In this document: one piece after another, positions 1 through 9,583 of the stretch | Position numbering within the stretch: position 1 is the stretch's first letter | How the letters are laid out: the number at the start of each line of letters is the position of its first letter | NCBI RefSeq assembly: GCF_013374095.1 | Contig: NZ_AP022672.1 | Coordinates: forward strand, 1,177,501-1,241,500 | Source: Sphingomonas sp. HMP6 | GTDB taxonomy: Bacteria > Pseudomonadota > Alphaproteobacteria > Sphingomonadales > Sphingomonadaceae | Length of the DNA stretch: 64,000 bases | Direction: 5' to 3' | Notes under the pieces: generated by a model | What the model saw: the letters and a program-made list of their open reading frames with translations, nothing else | Told to the model about the DNA's origin: nothing | Database searches by the model: none | Made by a program: the position numbers and the translations under genes

Positions 1-1836
1 CGCCATGTCGATCACCCCGCGCACCACGATCCGGTCGCGTGGGCTACCGGTGATGTCCTGCGCCAGTTTCTTGTCGATCTTGAGGTAGTCGAGCGGCAGC
101 GCCTTCAGATAGGCAAGGCTCGAATAGCCTGTCCCGAAATCGTCGATCGCGATCCGGCATCCGGCACCACGCAGCACCGACAACAGCGCAGACGCGATGC
201 CCAAATCCTCGATCAGCCCGCTTTCCGTTATCTCCAGCGTCAGCCGGTTGCGCGGGAAGCCGCTTGCATCGACGCGGTCGAGAAACAGATCGGCGAAGCC
301 GGGCCGCGCGATGTCGGCGGCGGTCAGATTGAGCGCAAGCCGCAGCCCCGACAACGCCGCGGGCCAGCCCGCGGCCTGCGCCAACACGAGCTTCTGGATA
401 TGGTCGGACAGCCCGATTTCGAGATCAGCACGTGCGGCAGCGGCAAACAGCGTTTCCGCGCCGATTGACCCCAATACGCCATGTTCCCACCGCGCCAGCG
501 CCTCGACCCCGACGATCGCGCCGCTGGAGGCGGAGACTTGCGGCTGGAACAAGATACCGATCTCGCCTCGCTCCATCGCATGGTTGAGGTCCACGGCGAG
601 CCGGTCGATCGCGGCGTTGCTGCTGTCGGCTGCACCATTGGCGACGCGCATCGTGGCGCTATCCGAATCGCGCGCCTCGGCCAGCGCCTCGCTCGCCCGG
701 CGCAGCAGCGAAGCGGCTGAATCGGCGGGCAACGCCTCGGCAAGACCGATGCGACAGCCGAGCACTGCAATCGATTCGCCCGTCACGAATGGCCGCGCCA
801 GTTCCCCGACGATCCGTTCGAGCGCGAGATCGATTCGCGCGCGCGCGGCCGCCGCAGCGACAACGAAGGTCGACCCGCTCATCCGTGCGATCAAGGCGTC
901 CCGACCAAGCACCTCGTGGACGACATCACCGACGCGCTTCTGCGCTGATCGCAGCAGGGAATCACCGGCGGCGCGGCCATATGCCGTGTTGACCATATCG
1001 AACCGGTTTAGCGCGATCAGCATAGCGTGCAGCGGCGCGTCGCCACCGACCTCTAGCCGCCGCGTCAACCATCGCCGGGCGCTTCCGGCATCCCGCGCGC
1101 CAGCCAGCGCCTCGCGCATTTCGGCGGCGGGCTCGGGGGCACTGCCCAGCGGTTCGATCACGGCATCGATCCGCTGCTCGGCCAAATCGAGCTGAAGATG
1201 CTGCACGACGCGGCCGATGCCGGTCGCATCGTGCGCAAAGGCCGTGGCGGGCCGGGCCTGCGACATGCGTCGCAATGCCCCCACAGCGACCGAACGATCA
1301 CCCGCATCGAGCCGCCGCAGCAATGTGCGCACGCCGAGTTCCTCCGCGACGCCAAGCAGCGCCGCGAGGCCCGGCGTCAGAACCAAATCACGGGTCGTCA
1401 GGTCAAAGCGCCACCCAAGCGGCGCGAACACCGGCCCGGTCTGCCATTCGCGCGCCATGCGGTCCGCATGGCGCGCGGCAAAGCGCAGCGCCTGTAGCAG
1501 TTCGGAATCGCTGAACGGGCTCGCGAGAAAATGCGTGGCGCCAGCATCGTACAGCGCGGCAATCGTTGCGGTCTCGCCGCGCGACACCAAAGCAAGCAAA
1601 GCGCCGCCATTCGCTTCGATTGCACCGCCCAGCAGCGTCGCCGCCGTCAGCCCGTCGGCGGGCGCACCGCGCGCATCAATCACGGCGACCGCCGCCCCGC
1701 TGGAGAGGAAGCGCCGCTCGGCACCGCCGACGCGGCGTGCGGCGACGACTTGCCACCCTGCCCCGGCGGCGAGCGATGCGAGTTCATCGCGTTGTCGGAA
1801 CGACAGGATGAACAGCGGAGCGGGCGCAGTCGTCAT
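1..1836 (-). CDS. Degenerate-GGDEF / EAL domain cyclic-di-GMP signalling protein (3' end beyond window)
   Basis: Reading down from an ATG at 1836 the frame stays open to the window edge (612 codons), so the C-terminus is missing. The first ~120 residues resemble a receiver-like fold; a PAS-like stretch follows. Residues ~235-370 form a GGDEF-type domain whose signature is SGSTF (~319-323), so diguanylate cyclase activity is unlikely. From ~385 an EAL domain follows, with VEALARW (~444-450), NLT, EITESG and DDFGTGYSSLAYLK (~564-577), the residues expected of an active c-di-GMP phosphodiesterase. Inference: a phosphodiesterase with a regulatory pseudo-GGDEF module. It diverges from moaA with about 90 bp between the starts. 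The EAL assignment is firm; the N-terminal receiver/PAS reading is tentative. Confidence 0.88.
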   Translation of the reverse strand, partial: MTTAPAPLFILSFRQRDELASLAAGAGWQVVAARRVGGAERRFLSSGAAVAVIDARGAPADGLTAATLLGGAIEANGGALLALVSRGETATIAALYDAGATHFLASPFSDSELLQALRFAARHADRMAREWQTGPVFAPLGWRFDLTTRDLVLTPGLAALLGVAEELGVRTLLRRLDAGDRSVAVGALRRMSQARPATAFAHDATGIGRVVQHLQLDLAEQRIDAVIEPLGSAPEPAAEMREALAGARDAGSARRWLTRRLEVGGDAPLHAMLIALNRFDMVNTAYGRAAGDSLLRSAQKRVGDVVHEVLGRDALIARMSGSTFVVAAAAARARIDLALERIVGELARPFVTGESIAVLGCRIGLAEALPADSAASLLRRASEALAEARDSDSATMRVANGAADSSNAAIDRLAVDLNHAMERGEIGILFQPQVSASSGAIVGVEALARWEHGVLGSIGAETLFAAAARADLEIGLSDHIQKLVLAQAAGWPAALSGLRLALNLTAADIARPGFADLFLDRVDASGFPRNRLTLEITESGLIEDLGIASALLSVLRGAGCRIAIDDFGTGYSSLAYLKALPLDYLKIDKKLAQDITGSPRDRIVVRGVIDMA

Positions 1837-1925
1837 AACCGGACCCTAATGCGGGATGGCGGGTTAAAGAAGAGGCACGCAATCGCCCTTGTTCCCGCTC
1901 CTCCGAAGGCTTAGCTCAAACCAAC

Positions 1926-2933
1926 ATGCACATCGGCCCTGCCCCCACGGACACTTTGATCGACCGTCACGGGCGCACCATCAGTTATTTGCGGATTTCG
2001 GTCACCGATCGCTGCGATTTGCGCTGCCGTTATTGCATGGCGGAACAGATGACGTTCCTGCCCAAGGCGGCAGTGCTGAGCCTCGAAGAAATCGCGATCA
2101 TCGCCGAACATTTCATCGCCCGCGGTATCACCAAGATCCGCCTGAGCGGGGGCGAACCGCTGGTGCGGCGCGATGTCGGGGAGCTTATCAAGCGGCTCGG
2201 ACGGCATGTCGGGGCCGGACTCGATGAGCTGACCATGACGACCAACGGCAATGCGCTGGCGGAACACGCTCCGGCGCTGGTTGCCGCCGGGATGCGCCGG
2301 ATCAACGTCAGTCTGGACAGTCTCGATCCCGATACCTTCCGTTACATCACCCGCCACGGCGATGTCTCGCGCGTGATCGGCGGCGTCCGTGCGGCGCGCG
2401 ACGCCGGGCTGGCGGTCAAGATCAACATGGTCGCGTTGAAGGGTCTCAACGATCGGGAAATCGCGCCGATGCTGCGCTGGTGCGTTGCGGAAGGGCTGGA
2501 CCTCACACTGATCGAGACGATGCCGCTCGGCCAGATCGACGAGGATCGCACCGACCGATTCGTGCCCCTGCCCGCGGTGTTCGACGCTCTGTCGCGCGAC
2601 TTCACCCTCGCGCGCGATTCGCATCGCAGCGGCGGCCCGGCGCGCTATTGGCGGGTGGATGGCAGCGCCACGCGGCTCGGCCTCATTTCGCCGCTCACCG
2701 GGAATTTCTGCGACACCTGCAACCGCGTTCGATTGACCACCGAGGGCGTGCTGTACACCTGCCTCGGCCATGACGATCAAGTCGATCTGAAGGCGATCCT
2801 GCGCGGCGAAGGCGTGGCCGGGCTCGACGCAGCCATCGACGCGGCAATGCTAAGCAAGCCGGCGCGGCATGATTTCGACATCGATGCCGCCGCCCCCGCC
2901 GTCGCGCGCCATATGAGCGTCACCGGCGGATGA
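1926..2933 (+). CDS. moaA: GTP 3',8-cyclase MoaA (molybdenum cofactor biosynthesis)
   Basis: Radical-SAM enzyme of the first step of molybdopterin synthesis, rearranging GTP to 3',8-cyclo-7,8-dihydro-GTP. The N-terminal cluster motif is C-x3-C-x2-C (C30, C34, C37 in DRCDLRCRYC). The second 4Fe-4S site near residue 261 is C-x2-C-x13-C (CDTCNRVRL...YTC). The protein ends in the conserved Gly-Gly. At 335 aa it has the normal family length. Its stop overlaps the nadK start (ATGA), so the two genes are translationally coupled, although no pathway link is obvious. Confidence 0.96.
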   Translation: MHIGPAPTDTLIDRHGRTISYLRISVTDRCDLRCRYCMAEQMTFLPKAAVLSLEEIAIIAEHFIARGITKIRLSGGEPLVRRDVGELIKRLGRHVGAGLDELTMTTNGNALAEHAPALVAAGMRRINVSLDSLDPDTFRYITRHGDVSRVIGGVRAARDAGLAVKINMVALKGLNDREIAPMLRWCVAEGLDLTLIETMPLGQIDEDRTDRFVPLPAVFDALSRDFTLARDSHRSGGPARYWRVDGSATRLGLISPLTGNFCDTCNRVRLTTEGVLYTCLGHDDQVDLKAILRGEGVAGLDAAIDAAMLSKPARHDFDIDAAAPAVARHMSVTGG

Positions 2934-3709
2934 GCGTGCCGCAGCGCCGCGCGCTCGTCGCCTCCCCCACCCCGCCCGCACAGGCGGCGGCGGCGGCGCT
3001 CGCCGATGCGCATGACTGGGTCGCACCGGAGGATGCCGAGCTGATCGTCGCGCTCGGCGGCGACGGCTTCATGCTGCAGACGCTCCACGCCATGCTCGAA
3101 CGCCGCAAACCCGTCGTGCCGGTGTTCGGGATGAACCTCGGCACCGTCGGCTTCCTGATGAACGAATGGCGCGCGCATGGGCTCGACATGCGACTGGAGC
3201 GCGCCAAGTTGTTCAAGGTCGTACCGCTGGCAATGACCGCGACGACGGTGGCGGGCGAAACCTTCGCACTTCCCGCGATCAACGAGGTCTCGCTGCTGCG
3301 CGAAACGCGCCAGACCGCCAATCTGGAGGTCACCGTCAACGATCGCGTCGTCCTTCCGGAACTGGCGTGCGACGGTATCCTGGTGGCGACGCCGGCGGGC
3401 TCGACTGCCTACAACCTTTCGGCACAGGGGCCGATCCTGCCGCTCGGATCGAACATGCTGGCGCTCACCCCGATCAGCCCGTTCCGTCCGCGGCGCTGGC
3501 GCGGCGCGATCCTGCCCGACAAGGCGCGGATTCGGCTGCGCGTGCTCGATCCCGCCAAGCGCCCGGTCAGCGCGGTCGCCGATCAGCGCGAAATCCGTGA
3601 TGTCGCTTTGGTGGAGATCGTGATCGAGCGCACGCGTGAGTTGACGCTGCTGTTCGATCCCGAGCATGCGCTCGACGACCGCATCACGATGGAGCAGTTC
3701 GTCGCATGA
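2930..3709 (+). CDS. nadK: NAD kinase
   Basis: ATP-dependent phosphorylation of NAD+ to NADP+ in the cytoplasm. The GGDG motif lies at residues 43-46 (LIVALGGDGFMLQT), followed by NLGTVGFLMN, the NE motif in INEVSLLRE, and DGILVATPAGSTAYNLSAQG, all family hallmarks. Length (259 aa) matches the short proteobacterial NadK type. It starts inside the end of moaA (ATGA). A tRNA-Asn lies 22 bp downstream on the other strand. Confidence 0.95.
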   Translation: MSVPQRRALVASPTPPAQAAAAALADAHDWVAPEDAELIVALGGDGFMLQTLHAMLERRKPVVPVFGMNLGTVGFLMNEWRAHGLDMRLERAKLFKVVPLAMTATTVAGETFALPAINEVSLLRETRQTANLEVTVNDRVVLPELACDGILVATPAGSTAYNLSAQGPILPLGSNMLALTPISPFRPRRWRGAILPDKARIRLRVLDPAKRPVSAVADQREIRDVALVEIVIERTRELTLLFDPEHALDDRITMEQFVA

Positions 3710-3731
3710 TAGCGCTATACGATTGCGCCGC

Positions 3732-3806
3732 TGGCTCCCCGAGTTGGATTCGAACCAACGACCAAGTGATTAACAGTCACCTACTCTACCGCTGAGCTAT
3801 CGGGGA
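3732..3806 (-). tRNA. tRNA-Asn (GTT)
   Basis: On the minus strand a full cloverleaf folds: acceptor TCCCCGA/TCGGGGA with discriminator G, anticodon loop CTGTTAA (anticodon GTT), T-loop TTCGAAT, and an encoded CCA. Length is 75 nt including CCA. Confidence 0.95.
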
Positions 3807-4045
3807 ACATGCGGTGGCGGGGCTATAGCAGCGACTTTCGCGAACGCGCAAGCGCCGTTTTCGCCTTTTCGAAATCAACGCTTTGCCGCTGGAATCGTTC
3901 GCTCCGTCACCTTGGGTTCATCTCAGCGTCGGTAGTATCGTGCGAGCAGATCGCGATAGCCGGAGCCTTGCGCACGATCGTTCGTTCTGCGCTTCATGGG
4001 TTGTCGGCACGGTATGCCGGACAGGCCGAGTCATTGGAGACTGAA

Positions 4046-4672
4046 ATGCCGATACCTTCCCCTTCAATCCGCAAGTCGCTGGCAGTGGCGCTCGGTGCGG
4101 CGACGCTACTGACCTCGGCCTGCGCGACCGAATCGACCTATCGACCCGCGGTCGGTCGCGGCTTCGAACGCTCGGGCTACAGCGATCGCCAGATCGAGGA
4201 GAACCGCTTCATGGTCAGCTTTTCGGGCAACAGCTACACCTCACGCGAGACGGTCGAGAAATACCTGCTGTACCGCGCCGCCGAACTCACCGTGCAGCGC
4301 GGCTATGATTATTTCGTGTTCGCCGACCGCAACGTCGATCGCCGTTCGCGCACCTATTCCACGCCAGGGCTCGGCGGTGGTTTCGGCGGCGCCGGCTTCG
4401 GGGGCGGCTTCGGATATGGCGGGGGCTTCGGTGGCGGGTATTGGGGTCCGAGCTGGCGCTATCGTGGCGCTGGCTTCGGCTGGCGGAGCTGGGACCCGTT
4501 CTTCGGCGATCCCTTCTTCGACCGCGGCATGAATATCGATACGATCGATAAATATGAGGCGACTGCCGAGCTTATCGTCGGGCGCGGCCCCAAGCCCAAG
4601 GATAACATCCGCGCCTTCGACGCGCGCGACGTGATCAAGAACCTAGGGCCGGCGATCGTTCTGCCGAAATAA
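4046..4672 (+). CDS. CC0125/CC1285-family glycine-rich lipoprotein
   Basis: A 208-aa envelope protein. The chosen ATG at 4046 gives a clean lipoprotein signal: basic start (SIRKSLAVALG), hydrophobic core, and lipobox LTSAC. The open frame extends upstream to 3809, but that part has no signal-peptide character and begins almost at the tRNA. The mature part has the family block around GFERSGYSDRQIEENRF and YLLYRAAELTVQRGYDYF. A Gly/Phe-rich segment (GGGFGGAGFGGGFGYGGG) follows, then a C-terminal domain. Function is unknown; an outer-membrane location is inferred from the lipobox. Confidence 0.85.
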   Translation: MPIPSPSIRKSLAVALGAATLLTSACATESTYRPAVGRGFERSGYSDRQIEENRFMVSFSGNSYTSRETVEKYLLYRAAELTVQRGYDYFVFADRNVDRRSRTYSTPGLGGGFGGAGFGGGFGYGGGFGGGYWGPSWRYRGAGFGWRSWDPFFGDPFFDRGMNIDTIDKYEATAELIVGRGPKPKDNIRAFDARDVIKNLGPAIVLPK

Positions 4673-4688
4673 ACCGGCACCGGCGCTC

Positions 4689-4727
4689 AAAAAAAAAGGC
4701 CCCGCGCGATGAGCGCGGGGCCTTTTT
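4689..4727. terminator. Bidirectional intrinsic terminator between the lipoprotein gene and secA
   Basis: A perfect 10-bp stem (GGCCCCGCGC / GCGCGGGGCC) with loop GATGA is flanked by a run of nine A on the left and five T on the right. It can therefore end both the lipoprotein transcript and the convergent secA transcript. Confidence 0.92.
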
Positions 4728-4731
4728 GCTG

Positions 4732-7464
4732 TCACACTGCGCCGTGGCAGTGCTTGTATTTGCGCCCCGATCCACATGGGCACGGCGAGTTGCGGCTGAC
4801 CGTGCCTGACCATTCCGCCGGATCCTGCCCGATCTCGCTGCCATCGGGCTGCGGGATCGACAAGGGTGGCAAGCGTGTGGTGATCAGGCCGCTGCCGCCA
4901 TCGCGATCATAGGTGTCGTCGTCGCCGGTGAACGGGTCGAAGTGCGATGTGATGAAGTCGGGCAGACTGGGAAGCGCAGGGGCCTCCTCGATCTGGAACT
5001 GCGCGAAGGAGATCGTGCGCGTCACATCCTCGCGAATATTGGTCAGCATCCGCTCGAACAGCGAAAACGCCTCCTGCTTATATTCGTTGATCGGCGTCTT
5101 CTGCGCATAGGCGCGCAGGTGAACGACCTGGCGCAGCGCATCGAGTGTCGCAAGATGCTCCTTCCAATGATGGTCGAGGTTCTGCAGCAGGATCGACTTT
5201 TCGACCCGGATCCAGGTTTCGGGATCGAGCGAGGCGGCCTTCTCGGCCATCATCTCGTCGGCCATCTTCTGGACGCGCTCCTCGATGATCTCGGGATCGA
5301 TCGCCTCTTCCTCCAGCCACGCCTCGATTTGCGGCTCGATATTGAGCATCTCGGCGAGCCCGGCTTTCATCCCGGCAATGTCCCACTGCTCGGGATAGGT
5401 GCCCGGCGGGCACGCGCCACCGACGATCGTGTTGACCGTCTCGGCGCGCATATCCTCGACCACGTCGCCAACGGTATCGGCATCCATGATGTCGGCGCGC
5501 TGCTCGTAGATCACCTTGCGCTGATCGTTCATCACGTCATCATATTCGACGACCTGCTTGCGAATGTCGTAGTTGCGCGCCTCGACTTTTTTCTGTGCGG
5601 TCTCGATCGCCTTGGACAGCCACTTGCTGCCGATCGCCTCGCCATCGCCAATGTTCGAGCGCATCATCTTGGCAAACAGCGTGTCCGGCCCGAAAATGCG
5701 CAACAGGTCGTCGTCGAGGCTGAGGTAGAAACGCGAGAGGCCCGGATCGCCCTGGCGGCCCGAGCGACCGCGCAGCTGGTTATCGATGCGGCGGCTCTCA
5801 TGTCGCTCGGTACCCAGCACGAACAACCCGCCGGCGGCGAGCACTTCGGCCTTTTCGGCCGCGATCTGCGCCTTGATCCGGGCGACCTCGGCATCGCGCT
5901 CGGGCCCCTCGGGCATCGCCGAAAGCTCGTCTTCGACCATGAATTCGAGATTGCCGCCAAGCTGAATGTCGGTGCCGCGCCCAGCCATGTTGGTCGCGAT
6001 CGTCACCACGCTCTTGCGCCCCGCCTGCGCGACGATATGCGCCTCGCGTTCGTGCTGGCGCGCGTTGAGCACCTCATGCTTGACGCCTTCCTTGACGAGG
6101 AATTCGCTCAGCAATTCCGACTTTTCGATCGACACCGTACCGACCAGCACTGGCTGGCCGAGATCGGCGTGATGCTTGATCTTCTTGGCGATGGCAGCAA
6201 ACTTGTCGGCGGTGTCCTTGTAGAATTCGTCTTCCTCATCGACGCGCTTAACGCCGACATTGGTCGGGATCGTCACCACGTTCATCTTGTAGATGTCGTA
6301 GAATTCCGCCGCCTCGGTCGCCGCAGTACCGGTCATGCCGCTGAGCTTGGGGTACATGCGGAAATAGTTCTGGAAGGTGATGGAGGCCATCGTCTGGTTC
6401 TCGGGCTCGATCTCGACGCCCTCCTTCGCCTCGACCGCCTGGTGCAGGCCATCGGACCAGCGCCGCCCGTCCATCATGCGGCCGGTAAATTCATCGATGA
6501 TGATGACCTTGCCGTCCTTGACGATATAGTCGGTATCGGCCCGAAACATCATGTTCGCGCGCAGCGCTTGGTTCAGGTGATGCACGACCTGGGTATTTTC
6601 GAAATCGTACAGGTTCGCGCCCTCGAGCAGCCCGGCCGCCTCGAGCATACGCTCGACCTTTTCGGTGCCATCCTCGGTCAGGATGATCGACTTCTGCTTC
6701 TCGTCCTTCTCGTAATCGATCGGGCTCAACTCCTTCACGACCAGATCGACCGAGCGATACAGGTCGGACTTGTCGTCGGTCGGGCCGGAAATGATCAATG
6801 GCGTGCGGGCTTCGTCGATCAGCACCGAATCGACTTCGTCGACGATCGCCATCGCGAACGGCCGCTGCACCATCGATTCGCGATCATATTTCATATTGTC
6901 GCGCAGATAATCGAAGCCGAACTCGTTGTTCGTGCCGTAGGTAATGTCGGCATGATACGCGTCACGGCGCTGCTGGTCCGACAGGTTTGGCACGATCACG
7001 CCGACCGTCATGCCGAGGAAGGTATAGACCTGCCCCATCCACCCGGCATCGCGTGCGGCGAGATAATCGTTCACGGTGATGACGTGGACGCCCTTGCCCG
7101 GCAGCGCGTTGAGATAGACCGCCAGCGTCGCCACCAGCGTCTTGCCCTCGCCCGTGCGCATCTCGGCGATCTCGCCACGGTGAAGCACGATCCCGCCGAC
7201 CATCTGCACATCGTAATGCCGCTGGCCGAGCACGCGCTTGGCGGCCTCGCGCACCGTCGCGAACGCCTCGGGCAGCAGATCGTCGAGCGTCTCGCCCGCC
7301 TCCAGCCGCGCGCGGAACTTCATGGTCTGCGCGGCGAGATCAGCGTCCGACATGGCCTGCAGCGACGGTTCGAACCCGCCGACCTTGTCGACAATCGATC
7401 CGAGCGATTTGACGTACCGGTCGTTCGACGACCCGAAAAGCGTTTTGGCAATGCCGCCGAGCAT
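4732..7464 (-). CDS. secA: Preprotein translocase ATPase SecA
   Basis: Motor ATPase that pushes unfolded preproteins through SecYEG. It is 910 aa long, normal for the family. Walker A is at residues 105-109 ([13 protein letters not shown]), and the DEAD-like Walker B lies in [21 protein letters not shown]. The second helicase half has [10 protein letters not shown] and [13 protein letters not shown]. The C-terminus carries the zinc/SecB-binding motif C-x-C-x8-C-H (C895, C897, C906, H907). AGGAAA precedes the start at suitable distance. Confidence 0.98.
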   Translation of the reverse strand: MLGGIAKTLFGSSNDRYVKSLGSIVDKVGGFEPSLQAMSDADLAAQTMKFRARLEAGETLDDLLPEAFATVREAAKRVLGQRHYDVQMVGGIVLHRGEIAEMRTGEGKTLVATLAVYLNALPGKGVHVITVNDYLAARDAGWMGQVYTFLGMTVGVIVPNLSDQQRRDAYHADITYGTNNEFGFDYLRDNMKYDRESMVQRPFAMAIVDEVDSVLIDEARTPLIISGPTDDKSDLYRSVDLVVKELSPIDYEKDEKQKSIILTEDGTEKVERMLEAAGLLEGANLYDFENTQVVHHLNQALRANMMFRADTDYIVKDGKVIIIDEFTGRMMDGRRWSDGLHQAVEAKEGVEIEPENQTMASITFQNYFRMYPKLSGMTGTAATEAAEFYDIYKMNVVTIPTNVGVKRVDEEDEFYKDTADKFAAIAKKIKHHADLGQPVLVGTVSIEKSELLSEFLVKEGVKHEVLNARQHEREAHIVAQAGRKSVVTIATNMAGRGTDIQLGGNLEFMVEDELSAMPEGPERDAEVARIKAQIAAEKAEVLAAGGLFVLGTERHESRRIDNQLRGRSGRQGDPGLSRFYLSLDDDLLRIFGPDTLFAKMMRSNIGDGEAIGSKWLSKAIETAQKKVEARNYDIRKQVVEYDDVMNDQRKVIYEQRADIMDADTVGDVVEDMRAETVNTIVGGACPPGTYPEQWDIAGMKAGLAEMLNIEPQIEAWLEEEAIDPEIIEERVQKMADEMMAEKAASLDPETWIRVEKSILLQNLDHHWKEHLATLDALRQVVHLRAYAQKTPINEYKQEAFSLFERMLTNIREDVTRTISFAQFQIEEAPALPSLPDFITSHFDPFTGDDDTYDRDGGSGLITTRLPPLSIPQPDGSEIGQDPAEWSGTVSRNSPCPCGSGRKYKHCHGAV

Positions 7465-7550
7465 AGAGATTTCCTGAAATGAAGGGAGGTGGCCCGCGCG
7501 GCGCGCGGTGCCGAAAAATATGGTGAGGCAGCGCGATCAGCGCCGCAGGA

Positions 7551-7814
7551 TCAAACCCGCAGGCGACCCAGATACAACGGCACGCGCGTTGCCGCGGGTG
7601 CAGGCAGATTCGATACCAGCGCGAACACCCGCTGCACACCAAAGGCTCCGAGCAGATGGACATGCGCGCGCGCCATCGGTGCGGCGGTTGCGACACGCTG
7701 CCGAATCGCGGTCGCAAGTGCCGACTGCTGCACGACCGCGGCAAGCGGACGCGCACCGACGCTTACGCCGGTCAGCGTCGAAAAAAGCGCGGAAAGAACG
7801 AGTAACCAGTTCAT
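7551..7814 (-). CDS. Small hypothetical membrane-anchored or secreted protein
   Basis: An 87-aa protein with a hydrophobic N-terminus (NWLLVLSALFSTLTGVSVGARP), then an Ala/Val-rich tail with several basic residues. The frame is open further upstream to 8042, but that extension crosses the island boundary and has no protein-like character, so the internal ATG is preferred. It lies 86 bp upstream of secA on the same strand. No family is recognised by motif; small proteins of this composition are common beside secA in sphingomonads (from memory). Function unknown. Confidence 0.6.
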   Translation of the reverse strand: MNWLLVLSALFSTLTGVSVGARPLAAVVQQSALATAIRQRVATAAPMARAHVHLLGAFGVQRVFALVSNLPAPAATRVPLYLGRLRV

Positions 7815-7924
7815 CGTGTGCCGCGCATGTAAGCGTTCGCCAGCGTAACGTCCATGACGAACTGTGGTTGCGGCCACGCGGGAGCCAGGCCCCGACGGTA
7901 CGAAGACCGGAAATTTTGGAAAGA

Positions 7925-7947
7925 TGGTGGAGCCGAGGGGGATCGAA
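7925..7947 (-). repeat. Island attachment site, distal copy (tRNA-Ala 3' remnant)
   Basis: Twenty-three bases starting TGGTGGAGCCGAGG and ending GATCGAA match 22012-22034 exactly. On the minus strand this is the T-loop, the 3' T-stem strand, the acceptor strand and CCA of tRNA-Ala, with no tRNA body attached. The match stops abruptly on both sides, as expected of a recombined core. Confidence 0.88.
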
Positions 7948-8055
7948 AACCCGGTCCATAACCATTGGAAAACAAAGACTTTTTCTTTTCGCCTGTTACC
8001 GTTGCTATAGGTGGATGTAACACGTGCTCCGCAATGAATCAAATCGGATGGTAGA

Positions 8056-9210
8056 CTATGCTGAGAAGCTAGACATGGCGTCGGGTGGCTCTTCTGTCAG
8101 ATCAATGTGGGAGAGAAGTTCGTTGATAGTATCGATGCGATACTGAATCATACGAACCATCATCGGAGACCGAGCGTCAAAGTATTTCCAATGAAATAGA
8201 CCGGCTTTATCGATGAACTCAGTCTCGCAGATCATGTAGTCTCTGAACTTATCGCGAGCCGCCTTCCAACCCTCAGCGCTATTAGGGTCGGTCCAGTCCC
8301 AAATCCTAATTGCCCTGTCGGCAACCTCATCTAAGCGGTTAAGTTCATTTTGAAGCCTCGTCACATTTCCTACGGGATATCCTTCTTTGGTCATAAGGTT
8401 GGGAAACAAACTTGGAGCATGGGCCGTAAATGCGGCCTCCACGCCCCTCATAACTGAGGCCACGATTAGACCGTTCGCTAATGCTAACTTTGGGTCCCAT
8501 GAGTCTCTAGCATTAGGGTGGCCCATAGACTCAAGACCGATCTCGTGAACGAGCTGGTTCCTGAATGTGAATATGCTATCTAACACAGCGATCTGATCGC
8601 CTTGCACCCAGCATACCGTTGACCCTTCGGCTGTTCCGGTGAGCCATTCTTTGAGAGAAAATGGAAAGCCCAGCTCTTTAAATACTCTGCCAATTACCGA
8701 AAAGTATGACTCGGTGGTACTAACCTTTACGCTCGCGCCGACTAACTGAATAACCGAAGCCTTTTTCTCCACGGCCTGGACAATGACTTTGTCGCTTATT
8801 GTCCCCTTAATGTCATCGATACGGATGCTAGAAGGGTTGTAGGACAGCATATCCACTAAGCGAGATTTTGCATGCCATTCCAGACACGTTACGAATCCCA
8901 CCGCGTAGTATGAGAATATCTCAGATCCGTACCACGGAGACCAACGCCGTTCTTCAGGGGTACTATCTTCGACGGTTTTACGAAGAGATATCAGATCATC
9001 TAGGAGCACATCTAACCGTTGCTCGGCCATGTAAGCGTTCAGGTAGTCGAGGGACGGATCACTATACCTGAGGGCAAAACTGATGAGCGGATGAGGCTGA
9101 CTTGCGTTCAATTTCGACGTCCAAACTTGAGGTATCCGGCTCCCCGACATACACCAATCTGCCAACGACCAAAAAATGATATTGGTTTTTGAGAGGGCAA
9201 GTCCGACCAA
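8056..9210 (-). CDS. HEPN-like domain protein of unknown function
   Basis: A 384-aa protein encoded by DNA visibly richer in A+T than everything around it. It has no signal peptide or clear membrane segment. Residues 217-222 read RNQLVH within FTFRNQLVHEIG, an R-x4-H motif with Asn after Arg, the catalytic signature of HEPN ribonucleases. The surrounding sequence is helical and aromatic-rich. A second helical part (FVTCLEWHAKSRLVDML, ~107-122) could belong to the same fold. The start is uncertain: TTG at 9210 gives the longest form, ATG at 9150 or 9030 are alternatives, and none has a strong ribosome site. HEPN proteins often act in abortive-infection or toxin-antitoxin roles; that role here is inference. 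The gene lies 108 bp inside the distal att site, with no antitoxin-like partner next to it. Confidence 0.6.
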   Translation of the reverse strand: MVGLALSKTNIIFWSLADWCMSGSRIPQVWTSKLNASQPHPLISFALRYSDPSLDYLNAYMAEQRLDVLLDDLISLRKTVEDSTPEERRWSPWYGSEIFSYYAVGFVTCLEWHAKSRLVDMLSYNPSSIRIDDIKGTISDKVIVQAVEKKASVIQLVGASVKVSTTESYFSVIGRVFKELGFPFSLKEWLTGTAEGSTVCWVQGDQIAVLDSIFTFRNQLVHEIGLESMGHPNARDSWDPKLALANGLIVASVMRGVEAAFTAHAPSLFPNLMTKEGYPVGNVTRLQNELNRLDEVADRAIRIWDWTDPNSAEGWKAARDKFRDYMICETEFIDKAGLFHWKYFDARSPMMVRMIQYRIDTINELLSHIDLTEEPPDAMSSFSA

Positions 9211-9237
9211 AATAGCGGGCGTTCTCCCCCGTAGCCC

Positions 9238-9420
9238 CTAGCCCCACAACTTTAAGACCGCTGTCGGCAGGCCAACCCAAACGAGTGCACCGCTCGCAGC
9301 GGCCCCGGCGACGATCCGGGCCACGGGGCTGCGCACGACTGCAAGACCCGCAGCAAGCCTCGGATAGCCCGCGTCGATCAACGCCAACGTCTGCAACGTC
9401 TCAGCTTCCCATCGTGTCAT
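9238..9420 (-). CDS. Small hypothetical membrane protein
   Basis: About 60 aa, starting at an ATG preceded by GGAGG at about 8 nt. That ribosome site favours this start over an ATG further upstream at 9477. The N-terminus (TRWEAETLQTLALIDAGYPR) looks amphipathic. The C-terminal half (IVAGAAASGALVWVGLPTAVL) could form one membrane segment. It reads in the same direction as the HEPN-like gene, ending 27 bp before that gene's longest start, so the two could be cotranscribed. No family recognised. Confidence 0.5.
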   Translation of the reverse strand: MTRWEAETLQTLALIDAGYPRLAAGLAVVRSPVARIVAGAAASGALVWVGLPTAVLKLWG

Positions 9421-9583
9421 CGAGATAACCTCCGCTCGCGCATCTAATAGCATCATGGCATTAGCCCGAGAGAACAAAACAAGACCACGATCAATTCAGC
9501 CCCTTGTCCACAACCCCCTAACGAACGTTTGACAATCTTGGACATGCGCCTAAATGGGCTGCTCACCACACGGAGCAAGCCCA

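Noticed and set aside
197-1195. Open frame of 332 codons on the plus strand at the left edge
   Set aside because: Ser/Arg/Ala-rich and opposite a real GGDEF/EAL gene with motifs in order.
4942-7482. Open frame of 846 codons on the strand opposite secA
   Set aside because: Exact antisense of a clear secA. The protein is Leu/Arg/Asp/His-rich without domains, a usual by-product of GC-rich codon bias.
7925-7975. Possible second tRNA-Ala gene
   Set aside because: Only the last 23 nt match; the following bases cannot form the anticodon or D arms. It is an att remnant.
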